Shown: in pieces, positions 9,513-19,563 of the stretch
Position numbering within the stretch: position 1 is the stretch's first letter
Layout: each line of letters opens with the position of its first letter
From: Staphylococcus agnetis
GTDB lineage: Bacteria; Bacillota; Bacilli; Staphylococcales; Staphylococcaceae
NCBI RefSeq assembly: GCF_002901865.1
Contig: NZ_PPQF01000056.1
Location: 88,291 to 152,290, forward strand
Reading direction: 5' to 3'
DNA: 64,000 bases
Notes under the pieces: model-generated
Told to the model about the DNA's origin: nothing
Databases searched by the model: none
Seen by the model: the letters and a program-made list of their open reading frames with translations, nothing else
Program-made: the position numbers and the translations under genes

Positions 9513-12500
9513 ATGGTTTATTTAAAATCTATTGATGTCGTTGGCTTTAAATCTTTTGCAGAACCAACACAAGTTCAATTCGATAAAGGTGTTACTGCAA
9601 TTGTAGGGCCAAATGGTAGTGGTAAAAGTAATATTACAGATGCAATTAAATGGGTACTCGGTGAACAATCAGCGAAATCTCTACGTGGTAGTAAAATGGA
9701 AGATGTCATTTTTTCGGGTGCTAAACATCGTAATGCACAAAATTTTGCAGAAGTTCAATTAAGTTTAGATAATCAAAAAGGTTTACTCAATTATGATGCA
9801 GAGCATGTTGTGGTAACGCGCCGTTTATATCGCAGTGGCGAAAGTGCGTTTTTCATTAATAATGAACGTCAAAGATTAAAAGATGTCGTGGAGTTATTTT
9901 TAGACTCTGGTTTAGGAAAAGAAGCATTAAGCATCATTTCACAAGGACGTGTAGATGAAGTATTAAATGCGAAGCCAATTGATCGTCGTCAAATTATTGA
10001 AGAATCTGCTGGGGTATTAAAATATAAAAAACGGAAAGCAGCTTCCGAAGAGAAATTGGGACAAACTGAAGATAATTTAAATCGGGTAGAAGATATTTTA
10101 TATAATCTTGAAGGGCGTGTAGAACCTTTAAAAGAAGAAGCAGCAATCGCAAAAGAATATCTTCAATTATCGGAGACATTAAAAGAAAGTGATATAAAAG
10201 TCACAGTGTCCGATATTCAGTCTTATCAATCTCAAATTCGTACCCACGACCAAGCATTAAATGACCTACAAAGTGAACAAGCGTCCATTCAATCGAAAAA
10301 GTCAGACGTATCAAGAACGATTCAAAAGACGAAAGGTGAACGTCACCAAATAGATCAAAAACTTGAAACGTTAAATCATCACTTAATTCAAGTTACTGAA
10401 AGTGTAGAAAAAGTTACAGGTCAATATAAATTGATTGAGGAACGTCAAAAAAATCAATCTCAAACGAATGCACGTATTGAAGAAGAACAAGACAGTTTAA
10501 ATCATCATCAAAAACAATTGCTTGCACAACGTGATGAAGTGGATAAAACAATAGTGCAATTAAAACAACAAAAACAAACACTTGCTACTGAGATTCATGA
10601 ACTTGAAGTCGCATTTGAAAAAAGTGATGAAAATCATGAAGAAACGTTAGAAGCTTTAAAAGATGACTACTATGCTTGTATGTCTAAACAATCAGAAGTC
10701 AATAATGATATTCGTTTTTTAGAGCGTACGATAGAAGAACATAAATTAAAACAATCACGTTTAGATTCGAGATTAACTGAAGCTTATAAACAATTAAAAG
10801 AAGCACAACAACATATTTCTGAAATAGACATTCAAAAGCGCGAAAAAGAAACGCAACTTGAAGCGGTGGCAAAACAAAATAAAGCGCTTGAAGCTCAATT
10901 ATCAGAAATAAAGGCTGAGCATAAAGCGTCTGAGGATAAATTATATCAAGCCTATCGATACACGGATCAATTAAAATCACGTATAGAAGGTTTACGCATG
11001 CGTGATAATGAAATGGCTTTTTATTATCAAGGTGTCAAAGCGATATTAAATACCACCCATCTTGAAGGTATTCATGGCGCGGTGGCACAAAATATTGATG
11101 TACCTTCAAATATGACTGTTGCAATTGAAACGGCTTTAGGTGCTACAATGCAACACGTTATTGTGGATGATGAGAAAGTGGCACGTAGCGCGATTCAATT
11201 TTTAAAACAAAAGAAAGCCGGCCGTGCAACATTTTTACCATTATCTGTCATTAAACCTAAACACATTGAACCGTCATTAATTAAAGAAGCATCTTCTTTG
11301 GAAGGGTTTATAACGGTTGCAAGTGACGCAGTGAAAACGGATAAACAATATCAAAACGTTATTCAAAATTTATTAGGACGCACTATTATTGCTGATACCA
11401 TTGCACATGCCAATGCGATAGCGAAAGCAATACATTACAAAATACGAATTGTGACATTAGAAGGTGATGTCGTTAACCCAGGTGGATCTATGACTGGTGG
11501 GGGTACACAACAAAAGCAATCTATTTTAAGTCAAAAGCAAGACATTCAACGTCTTGAATCACAGTTAGAGACCTATACTACGCAAACTCAAGAACTTGAG
11601 ACACGTTGCCAAAATTATAAGAAGCAACAAAATGAATTGAGCGATGCATATGTTAAGGTGCAACAGCAACACAATCATTTAAAACATGCGATTCATGATT
11701 TATCTTTAGAACAAGACCGTCATCAAGAAATTGAACAACGTCTTAAAGCAGAACATGAAGAATTTGAATTCGAAATGAATGATGGTTATCAAAGAGATAA
11801 TAGTGAAGCTACACTTCAATCAAAACAAAATGAACACGCGGCGTTAGCTTCAAAACTTGAAGCACTCAACACTCAAATTCAAGCTTTATCCAACCAATCG
11901 AAAGAAGATAAGGAAAAACAATCGACGTTACAACAGACGCTGCATCAAAAGCAATCAGACTTAGCGGTGATTAAAGAGCGCTTAAAAGCCCAACTTGGAG
12001 AACAAAAAAGATTAGATCAAGAAAATGAAACAGTGACTGCACAACTACAAAAACTCCAAGAACAATATGAACTTATCAATTCTGAAGATGGTAACGATGA
12101 TGCGACATTGTCAGCGTTAGAGGAAAAAATTAACGCTTTTCAAAATGAGAAGCAATCGTTAAATGAGCAACAAGATCAGTTACGTCAACATCGTTTAGAG
12201 ACGGAACATTTAATTGAATCAAATGAAAAAGCGTTAGAAGATATTCATCAACAATTGTTAAATATTGAAAATCAATATCAAGATATTAAATCAGCACAAT
12301 CAAGGTTAGACGTTTTGATTGATCATGCATTAACACACTTAGATGAAAAATATCATATGACGTTCCAATATGCAGAAACGCATTATGCATCTAAAGAGGA
12401 AGAGATTTCTGCATTGCGCCAAAAGGTAAAACTCACTCAAATGACGATAGACGAATTAGGACCGGTCAATTTAAATGCGATTGAACAATTTGAAGAAGTT

Positions 12501-13079
12501 AATGAACGGTATACGTTTTTATCTACGCAACAGAAAGATTTGAGAGAAGCCAAAACGACACTCGAACAGATTATTGCAGAAATGGATGCAGAAGTGACAG
12601 AACGTTTCAGTACAACATTTCATGCGGTTCAAAAACATTTTTCAGACGTGTTTAAAGCTTTATTTGGTGGCGGTGAAGCTACATTAAGTTTAACTGATGA
12701 TGATTATTTAACTGCAGGGGTAGAAATAAAGGTACAACCACCTGGGAAAAAATTACAACATCTTTCATTATTAAGTGGTGGTGAACGTGCGTTAAGTGCA
12801 ATCGCCTTACTTTTCGCAATTTTAAAGGTGAGATCTGCGCCATTTGTTATACTGGATGAAGTGGAAGCGGCATTAGATGAAGCCAATGTCGTACGTTATG
12901 CGCAATTTTTACGGGATTTATCACATGAAACGCAGTTTATTGTCATTACGCACCGTAAAGGAACGATGGAAAAGTGTGACCGACTATATGGTGTGACAAT
13001 GCAAGAATTAGGTGTTTCAAGACTGGTAAGTGTCAATTTAAATACAATTGATGATGTCATGAAGGAGGAACAAAGCTAA
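9513..13079 (+). CDS. smc: Chromosome segregation and condensation protein SMC
   Basis: SMC is the ATPase core of the condensin complex with ScpA and ScpB, which organises the origin region of the chromosome. The 1188 residues show Walker A GPNGSGKSN near residue 32, two long coiled coils rich in Gln/Glu/Lys (about 170-500 and 670-1010), a hinge with GALGAT-like and GGSMTGG motifs, the signature LSGGERALSA and Walker B VILDEVEAALDEAN. The start follows AAGGAGTAACAT. It ends directly against ftsY. Confidence 0.97.
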   Translation: MVYLKSIDVVGFKSFAEPTQVQFDKGVTAIVGPNGSGKSNITDAIKWVLGEQSAKSLRGSKMEDVIFSGAKHRNAQNFAEVQLSLDNQKGLLNYDAEHVVVTRRLYRSGESAFFINNERQRLKDVVELFLDSGLGKEALSIISQGRVDEVLNAKPIDRRQIIEESAGVLKYKKRKAASEEKLGQTEDNLNRVEDILYNLEGRVEPLKEEAAIAKEYLQLSETLKESDIKVTVSDIQSYQSQIRTHDQALNDLQSEQASIQSKKSDVSRTIQKTKGERHQIDQKLETLNHHLIQVTESVEKVTGQYKLIEERQKNQSQTNARIEEEQDSLNHHQKQLLAQRDEVDKTIVQLKQQKQTLATEIHELEVAFEKSDENHEETLEALKDDYYACMSKQSEVNNDIRFLERTIEEHKLKQSRLDSRLTEAYKQLKEAQQHISEIDIQKREKETQLEAVAKQNKALEAQLSEIKAEHKASEDKLYQAYRYTDQLKSRIEGLRMRDNEMAFYYQGVKAILNTTHLEGIHGAVAQNIDVPSNMTVAIETALGATMQHVIVDDEKVARSAIQFLKQKKAGRATFLPLSVIKPKHIEPSLIKEASSLEGFITVASDAVKTDKQYQNVIQNLLGRTIIADTIAHANAIAKAIHYKIRIVTLEGDVVNPGGSMTGGGTQQKQSILSQKQDIQRLESQLETYTTQTQELETRCQNYKKQQNELSDAYVKVQQQHNHLKHAIHDLSLEQDRHQEIEQRLKAEHEEFEFEMNDGYQRDNSEATLQSKQNEHAALASKLEALNTQIQALSNQSKEDKEKQSTLQQTLHQKQSDLAVIKERLKAQLGEQKRLDQENETVTAQLQKLQEQYELINSEDGNDDATLSALEEKINAFQNEKQSLNEQQDQLRQHRLETEHLIESNEKALEDIHQQLLNIENQYQDIKSAQSRLDVLIDHALTHLDEKYHMTFQYAETHYASKEEEISALRQKVKLTQMTIDELGPVNLNAIEQFEEVNERYTFLSTQQKDLREAKTTLEQIIAEMDAEVTERFSTTFHAVQKHFSDVFKALFGGGEATLSLTDDDYLTAGVEIKVQPPGKKLQHLSLLSGGERALSAIALLFAILKVRSAPFVILDEVEAALDEANVVRYAQFLRDLSHETQFIVITHRKGTMEKCDRLYGVTMQELGVSRLVSVNLNTIDDVMKEEQS

Positions 13080-14411
13080 ATGAGCTTTTTTAAACGACTC
13101 AAAGACAAATTTAGTGGACAAGATATTGAAAAAGATTTTGGGAAAATGGATGATTTTGAATCCGAGCGTAAAAATGAAGGACACGAGGAAGTAGAATGGC
13201 GTGATGAGAATCAAGATTTCGAACGTCAAGTGGAAACGCGTCCGAGTCAAACTGAAAATACGCACATGCAAACACATCCTACGCAATCTGAAACTTCAAA
13301 CCTAAATGAACCATCGCCCAAAAAGAAAAAGTTAAAAGCAAACGAAATTGATTGGAAAGATCAAAGTTGGGATGATGATTTCGAAGATGATGGACTGATG
13401 TCTATTGAGGAATTTGAAGAACTTGAAGCTCAAAAAATAGGAGCCAAGTTCCGTGATGGATTAGAGAAATCACGTGAAAATTTCCAAACGCAATTGAACA
13501 ATTTAATTGCACATTATCGTACCGTAGATGAAGACTTTTTTGAGGCATTAGAAGAAATGCTTATTCAGGCAGACGTTGGTTTCAATACGGTAATGGAACT
13601 CGTTGATGAGTTGCGTATGGAAGCCAAACGTCGTAATGTGACAGAGACTGAAGATTTACGTGAAACAATCGTTGAAAAAATGGTAGAAATCTATCATCAA
13701 GAAGACGATAAATCTGAAGAAATGAATTTAGAAGATGAACGTTTAAATGTAATTTTAATGGTGGGCGTTAATGGTGTAGGGAAAACAACGACGATTGGTA
13801 AACTTGCACACCGTTACCAAGCACAAGGTAAAAAAGTCATGCTTGCTGCTGGCGATACATTCCGTGCTGGAGCTATTGAGCAACTTCAAGTATGGGGAGA
13901 CCGTGTAGGCGTTGAAGTGATTCGTCAAAAAGAAGGATCTGATCCTGCAGCAGTCATGTATGATGCCATTAATGCGGCTAAAAATAAAGGTGTAGATATT
14001 TTAATTTGTGATACAGCAGGTCGTTTACAAAATAAACAAAACTTAATGAATGAGCTTCAGAAAGTGAAACGTGTGATAGGACGCTCGATTCCTGAAGCAC
14101 CACATGAAGTTTTATTATGCTTAGATGCGACTACAGGTCAAAATGCCTTAGCGCAAGCCAAAGCGTTTAAAGAAGTCACAGACGTCACAGGTATCGTATT
14201 AACAAAACTAGACGGAACAGCTAAAGGTGGTATTGTGCTTGCGATTCGAAACGAGTTACACATTCCGGTAAAATATGTTGGTCTAGGTGAGAAGTTAGAT
14301 GATTTACAACCATTCAACGCGGAAAGTTATGTATATGGCCTGTTTGCTGATATGATTGAAGAAAGTGTAACGACAGATGAAAATGGTGACGTAACGGATG
14401 AGCGACAATGA
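13080..14411 (+). CDS. ftsY: Signal recognition particle receptor FtsY
   Basis: FtsY is the membrane-associated SRP receptor GTPase that docks ribosome-nascent-chain complexes for co-translational insertion. The 443 residues have a long acidic N-terminal region (about 1-125) with a KKKK stretch, then the NG domain: [10 protein letters not shown] near residue 230, [20 protein letters not shown] and [10 protein letters not shown]. The acidic tail looks longer than in many FtsY proteins but is common in staphylococci. The ribosome site AAGGAGGAAC lies within the end of smc. The gene's 3' end overlaps ylxM by 14 bases. Confidence 0.96.
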   Translation: MSFFKRLKDKFSGQDIEKDFGKMDDFESERKNEGHEEVEWRDENQDFERQVETRPSQTENTHMQTHPTQSETSNLNEPSPKKKKLKANEIDWKDQSWDDDFEDDGLMSIEEFEELEAQKIGAKFRDGLEKSRENFQTQLNNLIAHYRTVDEDFFEALEEMLIQADVGFNTVMELVDELRMEAKRRNVTETEDLRETIVEKMVEIYHQEDDKSEEMNLEDERLNVILMVGVNGVGKTTTIGKLAHRYQAQGKKVMLAAGDTFRAGAIEQLQVWGDRVGVEVIRQKEGSDPAAVMYDAINAAKNKGVDILICDTAGRLQNKQNLMNELQKVKRVIGRSIPEAPHEVLLCLDATTGQNALAQAKAFKEVTDVTGIVLTKLDGTAKGGIVLAIRNELHIPVKYVGLGEKLDDLQPFNAESYVYGLFADMIEESVTTDENGDVTDERQ

Positions 14412-14730
14412 TTTAATTAAAACAATTCGTATGAATTACTTATTTGATTTTTATCAATCCTTGCTAACTGAAAAACAGCGCAATTATTTACGCTTATTTT
14501 ATTTAGAAGATTATGCATTAAGTGAAATCGCAGAAACGTTTGATGTGAGTCGTCAAGCCGTTTATGATAATATAAGAAGAACTGGCGACTTAGTAGAAGA
14601 TTATGAAACGAAACTAGGGTTATATCGACGTTTCACACGCCGTCAAGAACTCTATCAATTAATGAAACAATCGCTTGAACAACCTGAAACATTAAAGCAT
14701 TATATTAAAGAATTAGAAGACTTAGAATAA
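14398..14730 (+). CDS. ylxM: YlxM/UPF0122 putative helix-turn-helix protein, SRP-associated
   Basis: This 110-residue protein belongs to the YlxM family, with a sigma-like helix-turn-helix ([21 protein letters not shown], split here across about residues 41-61). Family members sit between ftsY and ffh and, in some Gram-positives, modulate SRP GTPases; the exact role here is not shown by sequence. It begins inside the last codons of ftsY, suggesting coupled translation, and is followed 13 bases later by ffh. Confidence 0.92.
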   Translation: MSDNDLIKTIRMNYLFDFYQSLLTEKQRNYLRLFYLEDYALSEIAETFDVSRQAVYDNIRRTGDLVEDYETKLGLYRRFTRRQELYQLMKQSLEQPETLKHYIKELEDLE

Positions 14731-14743
14731 GGAGGGTCACTTT

Positions 14744-16111
14744 ATGGCGTTTGAAGGGTTATCCGATCGACTGCAAGAGACGATGCAGAAAATAAAAGGT
14801 AAAGGTAAAGTGACAGAAGCAGACATCAAGTTAATGATGCGAGAAGTACGACTTGCATTACTTGAAGCCGATGTTAACTTCAAAGTAGTTAAAAACTTCG
14901 TCAATACTGTATCTGAACGTGCACTTGGTTCTGACGTAATGAAATCATTAACACCAGGACAACAAGTGATTAAAATCGTTCAAGAAGAATTGACAACATT
15001 AATGGGTGGCGATAATAGTCGTATTAATATGGCTAAAAAACCTCCAACTGTGATTATGATGGTTGGTTTACAAGGTGCAGGTAAAACAACAACTGCGGGT
15101 AAGCTTGCACTACTTATGCGTAAAAAATACAATAAAAAACCGTTACTTGTTGCGGGTGATATTTACCGTCCAGCTGCGATTAATCAATTACAAACGGTAG
15201 GTAAACAAATTGACATTCCAGTATATTCTGAAGGTGATCAAGTACCGCCACAACAAATTGTTGAAAATGCATTAAAGCATGCCAAAGAGGAACATCTTGA
15301 TTTTGTCATTATCGATACTGCAGGTCGTTTACACATTGATGAAGCATTAATGAATGAGCTTCAAGAAGTGAAAGAAATTTCTAAACCTGACGAAATTATG
15401 TTAGTCGTTGATGCGATGACAGGTCAAGATGCTGTCAATGTCGCAGATTCTTTTGACAAACAGCTCGATGTCACAGGGGTGACACTTACAAAACTTGATG
15501 GGGATACACGTGGTGGGGCTGCACTTTCAATTCGTGCTGTCACACAAAAACCAATTAAGTTTGTAGGTATGAGTGAAAAAATGGATGGCTTAGAATTGTT
15601 CCATCCAGAACGTATGGCATCGCGTATTCTAGGCATGGGTGATGTATTAAGTCTTATTGAAAAAGCCCAACAAGATGTAGATGAATCAAAAGCAAAAGAT
15701 TTAGAAAAGAAAATGCGCGATTCATCATTTACGTTGGAAGATTTCTTAGAACAACTAGATCAAGTGAAAAACTTAGGACCTTTAGATGATATTATGAAAA
15801 TGATACCTGGCATGAATAAAATGAAAGGTATCAACAATTTAAAAATGAGCGATAAACAAATTGATCACATTAAAGCGATCATTCAATCCATGACACCTGC
15901 AGAGCGTGAAAATCCCGCGAAACTCAATATCTCACGCAAACGTCGTATCGCTGCAGGATCAGGGCGTTCATTACAAGAAGTCAACCGCTTATTGAAACAA
16001 TTTAATGATATGAAAAAGATGATGAAACAATTTACTGGCGGTGCTAAAGGTAAAAAAGGTAAACAAAGTCAAATGCAAAATATGCTAAAAGGTATGAATT
16101 TGCCATTTTAG
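14744..16111 (+). CDS. ffh: Signal recognition particle protein Ffh
   Basis: Ffh is the SRP54 GTPase that binds signal sequences and 4.5S/scRNA. The 455 residues include the N domain, G domain motifs GLQGAGKTTTAGKLA near residue 108, DIYRPAA, DTAGRLHIDE and TKLDGDTRGG, and a methionine-rich M domain (about 300-455: MKMIPGMNKMKG, the RKRRIAAGSG RNA-binding loop, then a Met/Lys tail). The start follows AAGGAGGGTCACTTT. Together with ftsY and ylxM it forms the SRP cluster; it ends at a terminator. Confidence 0.97.
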   Translation: MAFEGLSDRLQETMQKIKGKGKVTEADIKLMMREVRLALLEADVNFKVVKNFVNTVSERALGSDVMKSLTPGQQVIKIVQEELTTLMGGDNSRINMAKKPPTVIMMVGLQGAGKTTTAGKLALLMRKKYNKKPLLVAGDIYRPAAINQLQTVGKQIDIPVYSEGDQVPPQQIVENALKHAKEEHLDFVIIDTAGRLHIDEALMNELQEVKEISKPDEIMLVVDAMTGQDAVNVADSFDKQLDVTGVTLTKLDGDTRGGAALSIRAVTQKPIKFVGMSEKMDGLELFHPERMASRILGMGDVLSLIEKAQQDVDESKAKDLEKKMRDSSFTLEDFLEQLDQVKNLGPLDDIMKMIPGMNKMKGINNLKMSDKQIDHIKAIIQSMTPAERENPAKLNISRKRRIAAGSGRSLQEVNRLLKQFNDMKKMMKQFTGGAKGKKGKQSQMQNMLKGMNLPF

Positions 16112-16124
16112 GATGTATAAGGAG

Positions 16125-16162
16125 TAGTGCTACGGAGAGAGGCCGTAGTGCTATTTCTTTTT
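16125..16162 (+). terminator. Intrinsic terminator after ffh
   Basis: TAGTGCTACGG (16125-16135) pairs with CCGTAGTGCTA (16143-16153) through 11 pairs including two G-U wobbles, followed by TTTCTTTTT. Confidence 0.82.
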
Positions 16163-16256
16163 ATGTCGCTATACGTCGAAAACCATTTGGGCTCGATGAA
16201 AAGCATTATGATATCTATCGGCGTAACAAATTTTTTAATTGGTAAAGTATTTTCTC

Positions 16257-16285
16257 TTTACAAAGTCTCGAAAGCCTGTTATTAT
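16257..16285 (+). promoter_or_regulatory. Sigma-A promoter of rpsP-rimM-trmD
   Basis: TTTACA (16257-16262) and TATTAT (16280-16285) are spaced by 17 bases, about 50 bases before rpsP. An overlapping TATAAT three bases downstream is an alternative -10. Confidence 0.55.
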
Positions 16286-16336
16286 AATTTCTTGTAGATA
16301 ACAAAACTATTGAAAATTTAAAGGAGCGTATTATAA

Positions 16337-16612
16337 ATGGCAGTTAAAATTCGTTTAACACGTTTAGGTTCAAAAAGAAATCCATTCTACCGTATCGTAG
16401 TTGCAGATGCTCGTTCACCACGTGATGGTCGTATCATCGAGCAAATCGGTACTTACAACCCAGCAGCAGTGAATGCACCTGAGGTTACAATTAATGAAGA
16501 ATTAGCACTTAAATGGTTAAAAGACGGTGCTAAACCAACTGATACAGTTCACAACATTCTTTCACGTGAAGGTATCTTAAAAACGTTTGACGAACAAAAG
16601 AAAGCAAAATAA
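16337..16612 (+). CDS. rpsP: 30S ribosomal protein S16
   Basis: S16 is an early-assembling small-subunit protein. The 91 residues begin [31 protein letters not shown], shown here only to mark the classic S16 signature ([17 protein letters not shown]). The start follows AAAGGAGCG. The gene has its own promoter and is followed by a hairpin with a T run before rimM, which may partly separate the abundant ribosomal protein from the modification enzymes downstream. Confidence 0.97.
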   Translation: MAVKIRLTRLGSKRNPFYRIVVADARSPRDGRIIEQIGTYNPAAVNAPEVTINEELALKWLKDGAKPTDTVHNILSREGILKTFDEQKKAK

Positions 16613-16633
16613 TTCTAAAGTTCATGAACGTAG

Positions 16634-16685
16634 GTGAGACGGCGAAATCAAATTGAAGTGTTTGATTTTACGTCTCACTTTTTTT
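16634..16685 (+). terminator. Terminator or attenuator between rpsP and rimM
   Basis: GTGAGACG (16634-16641) pairs with CGTCTCAC (16671-16678), with an inner AAATCAA/TTTGATT stem, followed by seven T. The same outer stem recurs at 49101-49147. Confidence 0.85.
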
Positions 16686-16716
16686 ATACATTATTTTGAA
16701 TGAGGAGGCCCAATCG

Positions 16717-17220
16717 ATGAAAGTAGAAGTGGGTAAAATCGTTAATACTCATGGCATCAAAGGGGAAGTCAAAATTCAATCTAATTCAGATTTTACAGAT
16801 GTACGTTTTCAGCCAGGTGAAATGCTTGAAGTAAACGATAAAGGTCGAACGGTGTCACTCACTGTTAAAACACATCGTATGCATAAAGGATTGCATATGC
16901 TCACATTTGAAGGCTTTAATAATATTAATGATATAGAACATTTAAAAGGACAATCATTATATCAAGAGCGCGATCATGAAGAAATCGAATTAGCAGAACA
17001 CGAATATTACTACTCAGACATTATTGGTTGCACAGTGTTTGATGGCGCGCGTCCAATAGGTCGTGTCACTGAAATTTTTGAAACGGGTGCCAATGATGTT
17101 TGGGTTGTAAAAGGTGATAAAGAACATTTAATTCCTTATATTGCTGATGTTGTAAAAGACATAGATATTGATTCTAAACGTATTGTCATTACACCAATGG
17201 AAGGATTGTTAAATGAATGA
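16717..17220 (+). CDS. rimM: 16S rRNA processing protein RimM
   Basis: RimM assists maturation of the 30S head domain and binds S19. The 167-residue product has the N-terminal RimM barrel ([16 protein letters not shown]) and a C-terminal PRC barrel (about 90-167, [10 protein letters not shown] ... GANDVWVV). The ATG at 16717 after TGAGGAGG is preferred to an in-frame ATG 21 bases upstream, which lacks a ribosome site. It overlaps trmD by four bases. Confidence 0.95.
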   Translation: MKVEVGKIVNTHGIKGEVKIQSNSDFTDVRFQPGEMLEVNDKGRTVSLTVKTHRMHKGLHMLTFEGFNNINDIEHLKGQSLYQERDHEEIELAEHEYYYSDIIGCTVFDGARPIGRVTEIFETGANDVWVVKGDKEHLIPYIADVVKDIDIDSKRIVITPMEGLLNE

Positions 17221-17954
17221 GAATTGATTATTTAACATTATTTCCGGAAATGTTTGAAGGCGTGTTAAATGCTTCAATTTTAAAGCGTGCACGTGAAAAA
17301 CAAATATTACAAACACGTACCATAAATTTTAGGGATTATGCGAATAATAAACATAACCAAGTAGATGATTACCCATATGGCGGTGGTCAAGGGATGGTAT
17401 TAAAACCTGAACCCATCTTTAATGCGATGCGTGATTTAGATACAACTGAGCATACACGTGTGATTTTGATGACGCCACAAGGCCGACGTTTTGATCAACA
17501 ACAAGCAGAATCACTCGCAAAAGCCGACCACCTCGTATTTATCTGTGGGCATTACGAAGGATATGATGAACGTATTAGAGAGACACTCGTGACGGATGAG
17601 TTTTCAGTTGGCGACTTTGTCCTTACAGGTGGAGAATTACCTGCAATGGTAATGACAGACGCTATCGTTCGCCTCATACCAGAGGTGTTAGGAAATCAAG
17701 TGTCACATGAAGATGATTCATTCTCAAGTGGATTATTAGAATATCCACAATATACGCGTCCTAGAACATTTGAAGGCCATGATGTACCGGATGTATTACT
17801 TTCAGGCAATCATGCCCATATTGAAAAATGGCGTCGAGAACAGTCTTTAATACGAACATTAGAAAAGAGACCGGACTTACTCGAAAAATATCCATTAACG
17901 AAAGAAGATAAGAAAATTGTAGAATCACACAAAAGAACATTGAAAATGGAATAA
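17217..17954 (+). CDS. trmD: tRNA (guanine-N1)-methyltransferase TrmD
   Basis: TrmD methylates G37 of tRNAs with SAM and so prevents +1 frameshifting; it is usually essential. The 245 residues carry the SPOUT trefoil-knot motifs [24 protein letters not shown] and [15 protein letters not shown]. The ATGA overlap with rimM suggests coupled translation. A promoter for rplS is embedded in its last codons. Confidence 0.97.
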   Translation: MRIDYLTLFPEMFEGVLNASILKRAREKQILQTRTINFRDYANNKHNQVDDYPYGGGQGMVLKPEPIFNAMRDLDTTEHTRVILMTPQGRRFDQQQAESLAKADHLVFICGHYEGYDERIRETLVTDEFSVGDFVLTGGELPAMVMTDAIVRLIPEVLGNQVSHEDDSFSSGLLEYPQYTRPRTFEGHDVPDVLLSGNHAHIEKWRREQSLIRTLEKRPDLLEKYPLTKEDKKIVESHKRTLKME

Positions 17955-17968
17955 AACTTTGCTACAAT
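17940..17968 (+). promoter_or_regulatory. Sigma-A promoter for rplS, overlapping the 3' end of trmD
   Basis: TTGAAA (17940-17945) and TACAAT (17963-17968) have the ideal 17-base spacer. It gives a leader of about 80 bases before rplS, which could hold an L19-type autoregulatory leader. Confidence 0.7.
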
Positions 17969-18055
17969 ATTCTGAGTGTGAAATGCACAAAAATCACTAT
18001 GATCCGCTGCTATATGATGTCAAGGCAAGAACATAGGTTGAAGGAGAGTATAAAA

Positions 18056-18406
18056 ATGACAAACCACAAATTAATCGAAGCAGTAACGAAATCACAATTA
18101 CGTGACGATATCCCAACATTCCGCGCTGGTGATACTTTACGTGTACACGTTCGTATCGTCGAAGGTACTCGTGAGCGTATCCAAGTATTCGAAGGTGTTG
18201 TAATTAAACGTCGCGGTGGCGGTATTTCTGAAACTTTCACAGTTCGTAAAATTTCATCTGGTGTAGGTGTTGAACGTACGTTCCCATTACACACACCAAA
18301 AATTGAAAAAATCGAATTGAAACGTCGTGGTAAAGTACGCCGTGCGAAACTTTACTACTTACGTAGCTTACGTGGTAAAGCAGCACGTATCCAAGAAATT
18401 CGCTAA
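18056..18406 (+). CDS. rplS: 50S ribosomal protein L19
   Basis: L19 sits at the subunit interface (bridge B8). The 116-residue product contains [16 protein letters not shown], the [10 protein letters not shown] motif and [18 protein letters not shown], with normal family length. The ATG at 18056 after GAAGGAGAG is preferred; the frame is open 78 bases further upstream into the leader. It has its own promoter in trmD and a good terminator. Confidence 0.97.
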   Translation: MTNHKLIEAVTKSQLRDDIPTFRAGDTLRVHVRIVEGTRERIQVFEGVVIKRRGGGISETFTVRKISSGVGVERTFPLHTPKIEKIELKRRGKVRRAKLYYLRSLRGKAARIQEIR

Positions 18407-18416
18407 TACATGTTTA

Positions 18417-18463
18417 AAGCTTGAATGTACATCTATTAATGATGGATATTCAGGCTTTTTTAT
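18417..18463 (+). terminator. Intrinsic terminator after rplS
   Basis: AAGCTTGAATGTACATC (18417-18433) pairs with GATGGATATTCAGGCTT (18441-18457) with few mismatches, then a T run. Confidence 0.85.
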
Positions 18464-18542
18464 TTTGCCTTCAAATGTCATTACGACTAATGGATGATAT
18501 TTAATTACGTCTTAATGTGTATGTGATCTAAATGGAAAGAGG

Positions 18543-18568
18543 ATATACTATAAAAAATATACTATAAA
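18543..18568 (+). repeat. Two direct copies of ATATACTATAAA upstream of the PAP2 gene
   Basis: Copies at 18543-18554 and 18557-18568 are identical and offset by 14 bases. Each contains a -10-like TATACT, but neither has a good -35. They could be a binding site or chance AT-rich repetition. Confidence 0.4.
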
Positions 18569-18690
18569 GGGGGAAGGTTCATTTCATACGGAGATTTAAA
18601 ATACAATAGTAAGAAATGAAACTATTTTATTTTAAATTTTGTAAGTTTACACTGAGTGAATAAATGCATACGTATAAATGACCGACAAAT

Positions 18691-19374
18691 ATGAAAGTAA
18701 CTTCAATGGTCAGCAGTTTGATTTTTATTATTATAATGAGCAGTGTGGCATTGCGTTTTGAGCTAACGTATGTATTAGATCACGGCGTATTTAATTGGAT
18801 GATGGCACATTTTGGGGAGCCACAAATGGTATTCAACCATGGTTTGTTTAATGATTATATGACGTTTGTTGCCACTTATGGTGATGTCCTTACATTTGTT
18901 ATTTTAACGATAATCGGGGCAGTCATCTTAATGGTAAAAAAGTATTATTTATTCGCATTGTGGATGCTCGCCACTGTCGCAAGTGGTGGCATCATAGGAT
19001 TTATATTAAAAGCGCTTTTACATCGACTACGTCCTTATGATCATTTATTAAATGATACAGGATTTTCATTTCCAAGTGGACATTCACTATCAAGTACATT
19101 ATTTATCATGTTAATAGTTTTAGTGTTTATACCAAAAATCAGACAGCAGTTTTTACGATGGAGTTTGGTCGCAGTTGTGATGATATTATGGATGAGCATT
19201 CTTTTTTCAAGACTTTATTTCCATGCCCATTTTATTACAGACGTCATAGGTGGCGTTACATTTGGTTTATTCTGGGTGAACATGTCTCTAATGCTATACC
19301 AATTATATAAACAACGATTTGATGTAAGCAAATATATCAAGAATGCCAAAGCATTTCACATCGTTTATCATTAA
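18691..19374 (+). CDS. PAP2-family membrane phosphatase
   Basis: This 227-residue integral membrane protein has the three PAP2 phosphatase motifs: KALLHRLRP (KxxxxxxRP form), FPSGHS, and SRLYFHAHFITDVIGG (SRxxxxxHxxxD). About six hydrophobic segments are visible, with the active site expected outside the membrane. Substrates could be undecaprenyl pyrophosphate, phosphatidylglycerol phosphate or phosphatidic acid; the sequence alone does not decide. No clear ribosome site precedes the ATG at 18691, but no better in-frame start is seen. It stands alone with its own terminator, next to the decayed adhesin. Confidence 0.88.
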   Translation: MKVTSMVSSLIFIIIMSSVALRFELTYVLDHGVFNWMMAHFGEPQMVFNHGLFNDYMTFVATYGDVLTFVILTIIGAVILMVKKYYLFALWMLATVASGGIIGFILKALLHRLRPYDHLLNDTGFSFPSGHSLSSTLFIMLIVLVFIPKIRQQFLRWSLVAVVMILWMSILFSRLYFHAHFITDVIGGVTFGLFWVNMSLMLYQLYKQRFDVSKYIKNAKAFHIVYH

Positions 19375-19415
19375 AACGTTTACAATAGGATAAGCACAAT
19401 AAATACAAATGTATG

Positions 19416-19446
19416 CAGTTAAGTTTGGAACTTAACTGTGTTTTTT
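19416..19446 (+). terminator. Intrinsic terminator after the PAP2 gene
   Basis: A perfect 10-bp stem pairs CAGTTAAGTT (19416-19425) with AACTTAACTG (19429-19438) around a three-base loop, with six T after two bases. Confidence 0.9.
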
Positions 19447-19515
19447 ATGCGAATATATAGATAACTTAAATTACGCTTAAATAGTAAATTTATTAAAAAA
19501 TGCCCTTATAACTTG

Positions 19516-19524
19516 TGTTACAAT
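19516..19524 (+). promoter_or_regulatory. Extended -10 promoter remnant of the adhesin pseudogene
   Basis: TGT-TACAAT forms an extended -10 about 40 bases before the TTG start. No good -35 is visible. Confidence 0.35.
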
Positions 19525-19563
19525 GTTCAAAGTTTGTGATTAATTTTATAAGGTGGGACAGAA

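Noticed and set aside
18678..18761. Alternative out-of-frame ATG just before the PAP2 gene
   Set aside because: It gives only a 27-residue peptide overlapping the clear PAP2 frame.
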